This document shows, piece by piece, positions 24,469 to 36,960 of a stretch of 64,000 nt of DNA. The notes under the pieces are model-generated. The model was not told where the DNA came from. It saw nothing but the letters and a program-made list of their open reading frames with translations, and searched no databases. The stretch lies in the NCBI GenBank assembly GCA_026260175.1, contig JAKCWW010000001.1, positions 22,783 to 86,782 of the forward strand, given 5' to 3'. The DNA is from Reticulitermes lucifugus (Eukaryota > Arthropoda > Insecta > Blattodea > Rhinotermitidae). Position 1 is the first letter of the stretch. Each line of letters starts with the position of its first letter. The position numbers and the translations under genes are program-made.

Positions 24469-25219
24469 TACGGAATGCTGGTACTCCTTCGGCTTTGGAA
24501 GTAAGTTCCAAAACATTTTCAGTTGCGTGTTTCAGAGTGTTGGCTAGCAGCGCAAATTGTGCTGTTGTGTAAAGAACAAGTAAGAAGCCGAATGTATTCA
24601 CTGTTGTCGTGATGAAGTATCCCACACTGGTAACAACAGTAGCATAGATTACACGAAATACGTAAAATGGGCTGTCTGCTGTTTGAAACGGAAGGGTGAC
24701 TCTACTTGATGACTCCCACGCCGGTACAAAGTCCTTGTCCCTGTCTTCAGGGGGTGTGACTTTACCTAAAAAAACTAATGTCATTATTGATGATGGATAC
24801 CATATAGCCTTTACCAGTCTGCTCGCCTGAGAAAAATAGGATTTAATTACTGCTGACTGTTTCGTGGTAAGAGGGGAATTGTGTATGTAAATGTCGCTGA
24901 AGCTGTGAATGAGATGCAGGTACTCATTCCTGTATTGAATAAGAGACACCAGCTTGACAGTGCTCTTAGTGATTGTTATTAAGAAGACTAAAGTTTCCCC
25001 CAAATCGTGAGGGGTGTCTCGGAATCGGTACATTTCAGCCAATGCGCCGACCAAGAATGTGACAAACAGCACAATCATTAAGTATCTAATTAGGCCCGTG
25101 CAACCTGATATAATCCTTCTAGTACCGGCAGTATCTTCTCTAAGATATCCGCAAGCCTGAATCAGTCTCAAATTCAGACTCATGATGTTCTGTTTTTGAA
25201 GGTCTTCTGGAAATTCCAT
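24469..25219 (-). CDS. Insect odorant receptor, first coding exon (partial gene)
   Basis: This exon encodes about 250 residues of a seven-transmembrane insect odorant receptor (7tm_6 family), a ligand-gated cation channel subunit that works with Orco in the dendrite membrane of olfactory neurons. The start is supported by an in-frame TAA two codons before the ATG. Visible features are an N-terminal NLRLIQACGYL segment, a hydrophobic helix (LIRYLMIVLFVTFLVGAL, about residues 43-60), a second near residues 75-95, a polar loop (PPEDRDKDFVPAWESSSR) and a segment PFYVFRVIYATVVTSVGYF typical of the family before transmembrane helix 4, then the helix FGFLLVLYTTAQFALLAN and NTLKHATENVLEL. Reading continues 167 bases past the donor, but that tail is intronic and unlike the family. 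Full receptors have about 400 residues, so roughly 150 C-terminal residues must lie in exons at lower coordinates; I could not find them. The family call is firm; the ligand and orthologue are unknown. Confidence 0.88.
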
Positions 25220-26297
25220 TGCAGATTATTGCGTCACTTTCCGCAGCGTTCCTCTCACTAACAACAAGGGCGATGAGCTACAGCCCGCGCCAACCAGAAA
25301 ATTCTGTGCTCTGTAGTTGTTACGTATACGTATTTATATTCATGCGATAGATTAGATAATTGATTACACTGTCACAAATTCTGGTAAAATTTGATTATTA
25401 TTTTTATCTGTTATTACGTGCTGTGTTTACGAAATTTTGTTCTTGAAATGCTGTCTTTATGCAGACGGTCTCTGCTTACACAACTTTCTATACGTTTTTG
25501 TAATTCCTAGAGTATAAATAATCAGCGAACATGCCCAATTACAGCTCTTATGTTCATATGAAAAGTTCCGTTTCTGTCAGCGTGTTGGGTTCGGTGAAAG
25601 GTTAATGTCTATGTGAACCTGACACACTGAGAGACAAGGCAGAAATTGAAACCTTCTGTCTTGCGCAGAGTAACGTGTACGTTTCAATGAATGATCATTA
25701 TGTAATATATATATAATGTCATTTATATTCATTAAGATCGCTTATATAGCGGAAAAGGCTTATGTTCCATATTTGTAAAAGTATGCGACAAGGAATTTTC
25801 TTGAAATAACAAAGAGCGTATCGTGAGATTTGTAATTAAACTAGTGGCAGCATGTCTTGCTTTCAGAGTGTTTTAATATTAATGTTTTAAATTTCTTAAG
25901 ACATTTACAGCAGAGTTAATATACATATACGATTGGACATATCCAAATCAACAAATTAATAATCAAAAGACAAATAAAAGAATGGGATGTAATAATTTAT
26001 TGCGCATACGATTTCAGCTCCAATGAATAGACAGTTGTACAGTGTCTTGCAATTTGGAGAAAGCAATATAAAAGGAATACATTTGATACAGTGTTGAAAT
26101 ATGTATTGAATTGATTGTCTGGAACAGGAACACGTGTGGAAAGGAATGTCAGGCTGTCGGTGAATAGAATAGTGACAGAAAATGCCACGATTTGAGAGTC
26201 CTATAATAATAACATTAAATGTCCTTGAAAAGTTTTACAATGTACAGTGTGTTTCAGAATGTATTGTGTGCTTTCATAGACAGATAAAACGTAGGTT
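25220..26297. other. Upstream region of the odorant receptor
   Basis: Presumably contains the promoter of the minus-strand receptor gene. No TATA box or initiator could be chosen with confidence. Confidence 0.35.
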
Positions 26298-26602
26298 AAA
26301 AGGTAGAGGTAAAGGGATCCCTGTACAGGCTCTTAGGGCTCCAGAAGTTAGGGGCTCCCAGAAGTTCTAGACAATCGGCACATGAAGGTGGCAAGGTCGT
26401 TAGTCCTACGCACTTGCCGCCTTTTCCCCCCAGGAGAGATCCCTCGTACTCATTTTTGTTAGAGGCTGATTCGACCCCAGGGCCATAGTGCAGCCGGAAG
26501 GCTTAGGTCAATGAAAAATCCCAATGACCCCATCGGGAATCGAATCCGCGACATTACAGCTGGTAGCGTAGTGCCTCAACCAACTGCGCCACCGCGTATC
26601 CC
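26298..26602 (-). mobile_element. tRNA-derived SINE, family A (near full length)
   Basis: Read on the minus strand it starts GGGATACGCGGTGGCGCAGT, with a box A-like TGGCGCAGTTGGTTGAGGC and a box B-like GGATTCGATTCCC, so the RNA polymerase III promoter is internal. The body (CATTGACCTAAGCCTTCCGG, GGAGCCC...CTAAGAGCCTG) matches three more copies in this window. The 3' end is GGGATCCCTTTACCTCTACC. Confidence 0.85.
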
Positions 26603-27580
26603 AAATCATATGTTAAGGACAAAAAAAGTTTTATTACGTACAAATATTTACCTCCGGATTCTAAGGGGAGGCCAGGATCATCACTGGAGGAGATTGGTCA
26701 AAGTCAATAATCTTTTATCAGTAATCCAAGAAGTGTCTCAGGCGAACAAATTGTTAAGTGCACACATCAAAGGACACGATGTGCAGAATGTTGTGCGAGA
26801 GGCTTACGTTCCGTGAGTACAAACTGCAAGCAGGTTGACTGACGAACTCATACATATGAATTTGTGATTAACGTGTTGAGAAGAGCAGACGAAAATGAAG
26901 GATTTTTGGAAACTGATCATGTTTTCCGATGAAGCGAAACTTCACACATCCATGAAATTGCACCATAATAACGTGGGAACTTGAAGCAATGAACACTCAC
27001 ACGAGATAATGAAGCGTGTCAGAGATAGCCCTAAATTCAATTCCTGGCCTGTTGTGCTTGTCGGTCAAATAAGGAGACTTTATCTCTTCATTCAGAAAAT
27101 GATCGATAGCATCACTTAAGCTACTTTGACATGCTCCGACAATGCGCAATCTCACAAGTTGGTGGAAGGCTGGGCATCTTGTTTTTCCAACAGGATGGTG
27201 CTCCGCCTCATGTCAGTTACAACCTTCTTTAGTTTTTGCTTGAAGTTTTCCGATCGGTGGCTGGACAGGGTGGTGTACTCCCATGGTCTTGTAGGTCGCC
27301 TGATGTTACCCTCTTAGACCTTTTGTGTGGGGGGTTTTCAAGTCCCAGGTGTACACATAAAGTGATTTCGCAGAACTTAAAGTGCTCGTACTGGAAGCAT
27401 CTGAGACCTTGCTGTAGATGTCCCACGAAAAACGAACATAGAATCTGCATACCCTCTGAATGTGTGCAGAGCTACGAGTATAAGCGGGGCTCTTATTGAC
27501 GTGCTAAATGCTGTTAGAACTGTATATAGGAGTTGCCAAACCACATTGGTTAATAAATGCGTTACGAAATCGCGGATTTC
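26603..27580 (+). pseudogene. Tc1/mariner-type transposase relic (DDE)
   Basis: Fragments in shifting frames match one transposase: DFWKLIMFSDEAKLHTSMKL near 26900 (with the first catalytic aspartate in FSDE), ENPHE-like NEHSHEIMKRVRDSPKFN, then QQDGAPPHV near 27190 in another frame, then PWSCRSPDVTLLDLLCGG near 27280-27330. Several stops and at least one frameshift separate them, so it is dead. The order of motifs and spacing match IS630/Tc1-like transposases with a SPDLTPLDFFLWG motif. The segment 26603-26816 upstream may be its degraded N-terminal part. A family A SINE abuts its left side. Confidence 0.7.
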
Positions 27581-28848
27581 CTTCTGTGCCGACTGTATGT
27601 AAGCACATATAACTTGGAATGAATTAAAAATAACTTAAAAATTTGGCCTTCATATGTGATGGTGTCAGAAGATACCGTACCTTTCCAGTAGTTCAAAGAA
27701 GCCTAAGATTATCGATGGTCAGACTCTCAGACGACAGCTAGTCCTGTCTCTGATATACAAGTTTCTGTCACGGATGTAGAATTACGTTATCACCGTAGAC
27801 AATAAGAATTGATAGTCCTAATGATGACGGGGAAAGAATAAATCAATTTAGAATGTGTAATAGGCCCATTTTGTATCGTATCATGAACCGAACATCCCTT
27901 TCTTGATACAACCCCTGACATCATCTAGGAAGTCCTTACCGATTTGCTGATGGTACCTATGGTGGTACAAGAATTTCTGGCATTTTATAAAATCCGAAAA
28001 TTTATTTACATATATAAAATTGCCCTCCACTGTACCCTGTCTTGAGTCAGACGAATCAAATTCACACGCTCAAAAACTACTTCGTTAATGATACAATATC
28101 AACCTGAATCTAGATAAATATAATTTCCATCAAATTTATCACACGTAATGTAAATGAACGCCAAGAAAAAGATGAATGCAAACTTATGACGAAAGAAGTT
28201 TCGAAATTCCATACATTACAAATTGTATCATTCTTTCTACCCTTTCCATTTTTTGCGTCCTGACACAAGGAACACTTTTAACGTCATACCTTTAGGTATG
28301 CTTATAGAGTAATGATCCTAAGAGACATGTATACTTGCTGGGAAGGGGAAGACGAGAAATGTGCTTCACTGGGGAATCAGGATATAAGAGACGGGTGAGT
28401 GGAAAGTGGAAGAAAAAAAGTGTTGCATCAATTGACAAATCAGAGCCATAGGATGAAATGCCCTTCAAGTTAGGCATTTTAGCGGTAGCAGAAATGGAGG
28501 GATGTGGGGAATACTGCCGTGGGAAGACGAATGATAACATATAGTCTGGCAGCCTTCCCACACGTTTGGGCTTCTTGTTCTTCTTCTCTTTCTATTTTCC
28601 ATGAAGGAAGATCGTGTTGTACTTGAACTCTTGAACAAATCTTCATCCTGGCATTTGGAGTCACCGAACTTGGAAGGTGGCTGTTTACATAAAATATTGA
28701 AACCTGAAGACCCAAATAGTTTGAGATAGATTACATTTTGTACTGCAGAAATATTTTGTAAGGTGATCTTCTTAAGAGTTCAATAACACGCGATTCGAAT
28801 CTCACCAGTTACGTATAATTAAAACATTTTCATCCTATTTACATAAGA
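27581..28848. other. No recognised gene
   Basis: Only short chance frames. Confidence 0.45.
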
Positions 28849-29103
28849 GGCTGATTCCATTGGCCGCGTGGTCTAAGGCGTGCGTCTGCAGCCTCTCGCT
28901 TGCTGGGATTGCAGGTTCGAATCCCGCCGAGGGCATGGATGTCTGTCTCTTGTGAGTGTTGTGTGTTGTGATGTAGAGGTCTCTGCGTAGGGCTGATCAC
29001 TCGTCCAGAGGTGTCCTACCGAGTGCGTTGTGTCTGTGATCGTGAAGCCTCGATAATTAGAAGGCCCTGGCCCACTAGGGGCTGTTGCACCATGGAAAAA
29101 AAT
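28849..29103 (+). mobile_element. tRNA-derived SINE, family B (full length)
   Basis: The head TGGCCGCGTGGTCTAAGGCG is a close match to the 5' half of leucine-type tRNAs (box A), and GCAGGTTCGAATCCCGCC is box B. The body has TCTCTTGTGAGTGTTGTGTG and TCGTCCAGAGG, and the 3' end is GGGGCTGTTGCACCATGG plus an A run. Acceptor-stem pairing and a proper anticodon arm are lacking, so it is not a tRNA gene. Confidence 0.87.
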
Positions 29104-30199
29104 ACAAGAGACTTAAAATGACAATGTTGTACGGTAATAGCGAAGTTTTCTACTGTATATGATCCAGGGCTGGTTCCAGTCACCTCTCATATTGACAGAC
29201 TAATTGTATTGTATGTTTAAGTTGCTGCCATAAATAGTATCCGAAGATGTAACATTGTTCGAACCAAAACTCATTCGAACACGAAAACAAGCGTGTAAAA
29301 CAGTTCAAGCACTATACCCTGTTTGCCAAAGATCAATTTCATTACTAAAAATCATACCAAGTCCTCCCTCCTCAGGCTGAAGTGAGTCTAATACAATAGG
29401 GTTCCGTACCAAAATTTAGTAGCATATACATTCCATGCCTCTTGCTTTTAACATATCTATCCGGCCGCAACGCTGCCTGATAGCCAGTCTAATGCCCCTT
29501 TGCACGAAGTCCCTCCTTACGTTGTGTCCTCCGTGCTACACATCTTCTGTCGTTGGTCCAAATACTTTTGCTACCACTCAATCTATGTCACTGCCGGTAT
29601 AACGAAATTAAATGGTTGCCAAGTTTTGTAGAAGAAATTCCAATAGACTTCGATATAAATTCGTAAGAGGTGAGAAACCTTCCAATAGAGGTAAAGCCAG
29701 CAGCAGCAAAGACTTGATGATGAATCGTTCGTTTGCGAAACGTAGGCGTCTCTTGGAAGGGACCATTTTACATTACGGATCCTACTTATCATAAAGAACT
29801 TCTGTATAAAATGTAAAGTCAGTATTCTATTTAAGATTATTAGTCGGTATCGACAAGTGTCATACTATTTGACAATTTAAACAATAGGATGGGGCTTCGA
29901 CCTCGCTCGGTTTGTAAATAAATGCAAGTTGACTTGTGATGATACTAGACCGCTTGCAATTGTAAGATGGGTTGTGCGGACTTTATTAAGACTAGTAGAA
30001 GAAGAAGAAGAAGCGTGGGCGGTGATTTTATGGTGCTGCTGCTCTGATGATAATAATGATGATCGTGGTAATGATGATAATGACGAAAATGACGACGACA
30101 ACGAAGCAGACGATCCAGATAATGGAAATTATGTTGAAGATAAAGAATACTCAGAAGGATACTAAGAAACAGATGATGCTAAATAATTACTTGCGAAGT

Positions 30200-30475
30200 T
30201 TTGATAGTAAGTTAGTTGCGTTTTATGGAAGACGTAGATACATTACCGTGTTTACAAGAATCTAGCCCTGCTGCTTGCCATGAGGAACTTGATTCCAGTT
30301 TACGCACTAGCATAATTTTCTGCACACATTTTATTTCACAATTCCATCTATTCCCGTGTCTCCAACAGAGTCTCTTACCCTCCAATTATCCTGCCAAAAT
30401 TATGTATGAACTTATTTGTCTCCTAATAATGCTCATATTAGGTCAGCGTAATTATTAGAATCGCTAAAATATTAT
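30200..30475 (+). repeat. Interspersed repeat with FYGTRRFITVFTR-type translation
   Basis: SKLVAFYGRRRYITVFTRI is followed by stops and then frames resembling the rest of a repeat common in insect genomes. A second, weaker match (VVQLVNSFLDFYETYSR) lies on the minus strand at about 58150-58310. Class unknown. Confidence 0.45.
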
Positions 30476-31829
30476 AAACCGTCCACGCCTGTTACCTGTT
30501 GTTGGGCGTTGGTCTCAATGTTTCGCGAAGAGTACAAAGGATGCAGCTTCGCATTATGTAATTTCCTCCAACCCCCACTTACATGCATTTCCTGTCTGTT
30601 GGGTGTAATTTGTCTCCTCGGAATGTTGTTCTGTATCTACAATGTTTGCTCTTTTCGATCTTAATATCTTATCAGTGTAAAAATTTGTCTTCCGTCTTAA
30701 AAATGTGAAATGATGAGGATGAGATTTTATGTTGTCACTGCGGTGAGTACGGGCTACTGTCATTTGAGACATGACGTCATTAGGGTGGATGTGCAGTGAG
30801 ACAAAATGAGCCTCTGAAATGTCAGTACACTTGCACCAGACTACACGGCATCACACCTCAGATGACAGTAGTTTTATTTGTCACCACCGCGATCACCTCA
30901 AATTTTACGTTTAGTCTCCTTTTTCCCTTAAAGCGAGGTATAAGATTTCATAACCCCCTGTATGGTGTCCACAAAAGTAGCTAGTAAGTGGCGAGGAGGA
31001 TTCTCTGACAGTCTTCCTCTACCATACTGAAACATATTAAAGTCGAGTGACATGTCTCTTTAAGAGTCACATTTGCGAAATTGTCTTTTCGAATGAAGCG
31101 GGCGGACATCCTGCTCTGCGCTGAAACCAACACCAGACGTGTAATGAAGTGTTTGCTTTGTGTTTAAAGTCCAGTCCACTGTCTGTAAAGTAGCTAATTC
31201 CTGGCAATTTCATTCTCGTTACCACTTCCTGATTGACTGTGGTATTCGCATTGTCTCGTATTTAGTTTGTACCAGTTTTTCTGTCATTGTTGTACAAGGA
31301 TTGGAGCATCAACTTCATATCTCATTCTCTCGTAGTACAGAGGTTCGTGGCATGTCTCAGCATGAAGTTGGTTGGACATAGGGAAACTTTATCTTCAGTT
31401 TATCGTATAAAGATTAAAGTATGTTTCTAGGACAGTTAACATAATAGAGGCCTGGATAAGACTTGTTACCAAGAAGCTTCGTATTATTAACTGTTTGCCA
31501 AGTTATATTGCTCTTATGACGTCCAGAAATATAAGATCGAACCGATATATAGCACGCACGGCGTCATGGAGAAATACATAGAAAATTTGGATAAGAAAAT
31601 TTCAGCGTAGGAGCGACTTGTTATGGACCTGCCTAAAAAAGATGTTAGGATATTATTAAGTGGATACGCTAGAAATACGGCGTAAAAGTATGGTTTTGTA
31701 AAAATATTTTCTGAGTAAGAAGCTGGAGTTTAAGGTAAGGTCACAGGATGCTTTAAGCATGTGAGTTTGCATGAAAGTATTATTTGTGGTTCCATAACAC
31801 GATTTATGTTAGTATGTTGGTTTTTTGTT

Positions 31830-31917
31830 CAGTGAGTGAGTGAATGAGTGAGTGAGTGAGTGAGTGAGTGAGTGAGTGAGTGAGTGAATGAGTGAGTGAG
31901 TGAGTGAGTCAGTGAGT
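31830..31917 (+). repeat. GAGT microsatellite
   Basis: About 22 units of GTGA with a few GAAT and GAGTC variants. Confidence 0.92.
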
Positions 31918-32994
31918 GCTTTAGTGAAGTACAAACAGTTATACCTCTTTGAGATTCGGAAGGGCTGGCCAAGAACTGTTTCAAGTTAATGAAAACGCAG
32001 CCATAAATAAAAAAACTTCCATGGATAGAACGTAGATTTTTTATGGGCTTGGATTGTGTGTCTTTTTCAGAAACACTTGATTTTCATTGTGGGGTTTCTT
32101 CGTAACAAAACTTCTCATCTTTTCGCTTCTTATTTCCCCGCTTCCGTTTCTGCTCTCTTTTCTTCTTGGCCTGTCACTGTGATGTTTCCCTAATTCCTAA
32201 GGGTCTTCGTCTGTTTCCCGGTCACTTGAATTATTAACCACATGAGAAACGCAGTACTGTAGAGCTGACCTCTGATCTGCGTTGCAGGCACAGTGTGTCA
32301 CATAGTGTACATATGTACTATGCAGACAGACTGATGAAACCCGGCGTCAGTTCTGTCTGACTTTTAATTTAAGTTGTATTAAGTTGCTTACTGTGAATAT
32401 AGTTACAAGAAACCTTTCAGGCCAGGACAAGCGACGTCACGAAACTTCCTTTCGTGACTTCTTTTTAACTCCTTACAGAATTTAAACAAATATCGCGAAA
32501 CTTACCTTCGTCCCATGATCGTTCTTGGCGGAACGTGTCAACTTCTGACCACTTATTTGTATCTCTTTCTTTCCCAGTCCGTTTCTCTATTTCTGTACCT
32601 TCTCCTTCAGCTACCAGGCGTAGGTCAAACCTTTGTTCCCTGTTCAGGAACTGCAGTCCTTTCTTTTTCTTCTTCCGGGTGACCCGACGTCATTTTTACT
32701 GGGGACTGCAGGACGTTAAACCAGATGTGCTATTGCCATCTTCCATACTTTTGGAGGTATTCAGTGCTGATATTCTTCGTGTTTTATATTTTCTCAGATT
32801 GCATGTTTTTATTTCCTTAATTTCTTATGTGTTCAGTAAACGTAACGGAACTATGTACTGAATTAAATTCCGTCTGTCCTTGAAGCACACACGTAGTTAT
32901 TTAAATAGTAACTGAGTTTGATGAGTAACGCAAGTTCTATTTAAACGATAATAAAATTTACTTAATTTTAGGCTTCCGCCGCAATGTTGATGAA

Positions 32995-33073
32995 ATCGGC
33001 GCTCTTGTGGGATATTAGCGGCGTCTTGTGGTAATTACCACGAGGCCGTGTAATATCCCACAAGAGCGCCGAT
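32995..33073. mobile_element. Short near-perfect inverted repeat of the GCGCTCTTGTGGGATATTA family
   Basis: ATCGGCGCTCTTGTGGGATA and TATCCCACAAGAGCGCCGAT are exact complements, with TTGTGGTAATTACCACGAG forming the centre. It carries the same termini as the foldback at 8781-8985 but lacks the inner CGTTTCGG segment, so it looks like a shortened derivative. Confidence 0.72.
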
Positions 33074-35133
33074 CTCAAAAGTTACTTACTTCGAAAATGA
33101 TAATACTGAAGATTGAAATATCATGTCGTGTGACCATTGATGGAATGCAACAGTCCTTGCTGTTTTATTTGTACTTATTAAATGTTTTATCACTAGCAGC
33201 ATTTACACTCAACTATCGTGAGTCTCTAATAAATATGTGATGTTGATGGATTTTATGAAGGCTGTTGACAGTTACAAACAAAACCTAATTAATGAAGCCA
33301 CAGGATATGAAAGGAAATGAAGTCTTTTTGCTATCTCTTCCTTATTTTGTTTCTTGTCATTTCTTGTCTTTATACGTAGGCCTATATCCTTTCTGTCCGT
33401 CCTGTGATTATTAATACAGACTTTATTCTATTAGTTGAAATAAGTCGGCGTCCTTCCTACAACTTCTATTCTGATTATGCTTCCATATTCTTCCAACTAC
33501 ATTCATTTGACGCTGTATTAGAACAGGTTTTGGGAGAATGGCCTGATAACCAATAAGCACATAATTTTTTTACTTATTTCATGATCGTAGATATCTTTAT
33601 CATTAAGCTTTTAGATGTAGGTCGTTACGGCGTGTTTATGTTAATCTTAACACGGTCTCTTCGTGGTCATTTCTGTGAAAACATTCTTGTCAACCCAGAG
33701 ATCTTTCTAAATAATTCCTCGATTTTACTTATATTTTGCATCACTTGAACGGTATTAGGAGTCCAGTGACAGAGGTAAGTCTAGTAGTGGTCTCAAACAT
33801 GCATTTGTGTTCGATTCGTTTTGGTTCGTAATACGTACTTTGGGTGGGACATCCCATTGTGATGTGTGAAACAGATGAAAGAGTAATCAGACACGAATGT
33901 CACAACTATAGTTGAAAGATGTTCTATTTATTAATGAGCAATATGTTTCGGCTTTAATTAAATCAGTCATCATAATAAGTACGTGAAGAAAGGATATTTG
34001 AGATCTTAACCTTGATATGTTTACACATGTTTTTATTTATTAAAAGCCGCAACTGTATAAGTCAAAAGTTAATGTATATTACAACATATTGAAAACGGTG
34101 CTGCAGTACCTCTAGTACGTATTTTTTCAGAGTTCCCACTTTTACGTAATCTGAAGGTTTTTGTTTTCAGAGTTTGGAAGAAACAACCGCTGAGTGCTAT
34201 CTTTACCCAATAAATTCAGACTACACATCATATTGTTTTAAAATATCTTTTCACATTATCTTTTCTGTCTTGGTCGCTCCAGGTTTTCCTTCCCTTTGAG
34301 TGTCTAATTAAACTTTTGTGCGCTTGCCTCACGCATGCCACTTGCCCATCTCATCTTTTCTGATTTGTAGACCATTATGTAATTTAGTGGGGTGTCAAAC
34401 CATGAAGCTTCCCATTATGCAATTTTCTCCATCCTCCTTGTACTGACTTTTTTGCAGGCCGATCTCTATATTTTCTCTCTGAATTTGTTCGTTTCTTCAT
34501 TTCTGCCTTTCTGAATCTCAGTCATAATTCTTTTCTATATTGTGCGGGAATATATATTCATATTTTAATAAGAAAGGCACTAAAGGATATTGTGTGTGTG
34601 TGTGGGGGGGGGCGGAGGACAAATGTGAAAACATGCTTTAATTCAGTTCTACTACATTCACTTTCCGCTCTTATATTTTGTATTTATTACAGGTAATTTT
34701 ATTTTAATATTTTACCATATTCTCGGTTTTAATTTAGTCAGTGTTCATTTTGATACTTTTTGTATTTTGTACTTTACTTAAATATATGTTTTTTAAATCC
34801 AAACATGATTACGTATTATATGTATTAGTCTGTAAATTCTAAATCTAAAAACACCTAACAGGTAGGCCGTACGATGGTTTGTTATGGCTTTATGTAAACT
34901 ACGTTTTGTCGTGAACCAGCGTAGCTGAAAATCGGAATTATCCGAAAACTGCAGTGAATGTCTGTAATCTCGATTTCAGTAAAAAAAATTGTCTGACGGT
35001 GCAGGTACTGCTAATAGATCGCAGAAAGATGGGCACTGTCGGACAAATGTAACTTGCCCATTAGGCTACGTTGCAGAGCACCCCTATGAATCGAAGAAAT
35101 ATATTCAGTCTACCAGCTGCATTAATTCAGAAC

Positions 35134-35182
35134 AGAATTTGTATGTTTCGACAAATTTCTGTGTCTATCATCAGGGAATGGT
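35134..35182 (-). ncRNA. Degenerate hammerhead-like motif
   Basis: On the minus strand CTGATGA (35168-35174) is followed by a GACA/TGTC stem II and GAAACATACAA. Core and stem II survive, but the U before the cleavage site and the stem I partner do not. Confidence 0.45.
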
Positions 35183-36629
35183 ATGATGAACGATGCCTGT
35201 CAAAAATCCATCGGTCTGGTCTGGTCGCTCCTTCACGGTCAACCAATGGCCTATGAAGGACGGCGAGCGGAGGGATTTGTAACCCAATTTTATCTGTTTT
35301 ATTCTTGTGGCAGTATTTCTCGTGTAAAAGTACTCGTCGCTTTAAATTACTGGGATATGTCCTCAACGTTTGAAGTCGTTGCGATGTTTGTATTTCGCTT
35401 ACAATATAGTGTTTCATACACGATATATATCGGTACGTTTATGATCTGTCTCGGTGCCAGGTTGTACTTGCCTAACTCCTGTCTTTCGTTAGTTATTAAG
35501 ATCGGAAATTTAACACGGCCTGCGTATTGTTATTGTACATTCTGCAAAGGGCAGTTTGAGAAGTTGCGTACTATAAATGCGTTATCATTCATCATATCTG
35601 GAGATTAATTAAATGGCGCTAGTTCCGGCCCCACCTTACAACTTGGGACGCTTTCCATTTATCGCTTAGGCATATTGAGTGCGATAATTTGAAACTATAG
35701 GGTCTACTATCGCAACGTATAGACAAAATTTTCTGAAAATAATGCAATCATTTCCGAAGACGGTCTAGTTCTCACACGAAGAGACATAGATTAGGTGATC
35801 ACTTTAGAAGCCAATTTTATTCCCATAACAGAGTAATTCGACAAGTTCTTTGAATATGTCACCGTTTAAACTTTCAAGTGAACATCGAATCGTGGGCATT
35901 TTTTTCTGTATGTTTCCAAGTAATGGATATGTCTATGGAACCGAACCTGTACATAGATTTAAATTCTAGATGCGAATACTACAAATGCCCCCAGGTGCTC
36001 CAGGCATGACATTAATGAATATTGGATGGCACCATGTTGCAGGAGGCAGTGATTATTGTGCATCTGTGCTCTAAAGGAGAACTAGAGTTGCTCCCGAGAT
36101 ATTCAGCAAGAATGATAACTTCATATTTGAGATGGAGTGAAATGTCAACGTAATGTTAAGAAGGAATTTGGAATATAACCCTAGTTTTCTACGTGTACGT
36201 ACGGAATTCAAATGTCAAATTTTAAAGAAAATCTTTCGTATTTCCAATGCACCTATTGGCCTAAATGATACATGTTTCGCACGTACTCTATAAAGTGAAT
36301 TTTTAAGAGGCAGATACCTGTCTGTCAGTGTGTTAGGTATAATTTATTTATGGGGTTTTTAAGGTGCTGTCATAGTCCAGACTACATAGAATTGAGTGAC
36401 AGGATGATTAATGAATAATGAACTGGAGAAATATGGAAGGAAATGATAGAGGCTTAACTCAAAACACTATCCTGTCATTTGCCTGGGGTCACTTAGTAAA
36501 CTGACGGAGTTTTTAATCGAAATGTCCGATCTCAAGGCTGATTTTTTAACCCTGGACCCTAAAGGGAACTACGTATGAACCTACTCCCTTTCGACCTTTG
36601 ATGTCAATATGTTTTAACTTTGAACTACT

Positions 36630-36960
36630 GTATGTTTGTACATGAAATTTGGTACCGCGTGATCAGCATTTTCCCGTGTGGTGACCAGGAATTAGAAGAG
36701 CCCCAACGTACCCTATGCATGTCGTAAGAGGCGACTAAAATGGGGACCCAGTGTCTGGGAGTATAACTGGACCACCCTGCCTCTGGGGGACATACGGAGA
36801 CACTGGAGAAGGAAAACTCATATAAAACCCGGTCCACCAGAGTGGTGGTTAGGCAAGGGGGTAACAACTCCTTCCTGTAAAACATTTAATCGTTCAGAAG
36901 CCCAATGATCTAGGGAGGCTAAGGTCAAACTTAAAGGACCGTAATGCCATAGAAGAAGAT
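36630..36960 (+). repeat. Possible LINE 5' region relic
   Basis: CATGTCGTAAGAGGCGACTAAAATGGGG recalls a conserved stretch (translating CRKRRLKWGPS) found at the 5' side of some insect LINEs. No endonuclease domain follows. GC-richer than its surroundings. Confidence 0.35.

Larger units (their letters stand above)
29104..36629. other. Gene-free region with few marked repeats
   Basis: Outside the entries at 30200, 31830, 32995 and 35134 nothing was recognised. Low-complexity GAA/GAT runs at 29998-30140 create an acidic chance frame. A decayed motif (CCGAAACATATTG on the minus strand) lies near 33940-33978. Confidence 0.4.

Noticed and set aside
28865-28930. Possible leucine tRNA gene
   Set aside because: Boxes A and B are good, but there is no acceptor stem or anticodon arm, and the sequence continues into a repeated SINE body.
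29713-29755. TTGATGATG ... GCGAAACGTAGG as a hammerhead
   Set aside because: Stem I does not pair and stem II is weak; likely chance.
29929-30165. Acidic open frame (DNDDEN-rich)
   Set aside because: It is produced by GAT/GAA simple sequence.
32330-32345. CTGATGAAAC as a ribozyme core
   Set aside because: No stem II between core and GAAA.
36262-36290. GAAACATGTA on the minus strand
   Set aside because: No CTGANGA half within reach.
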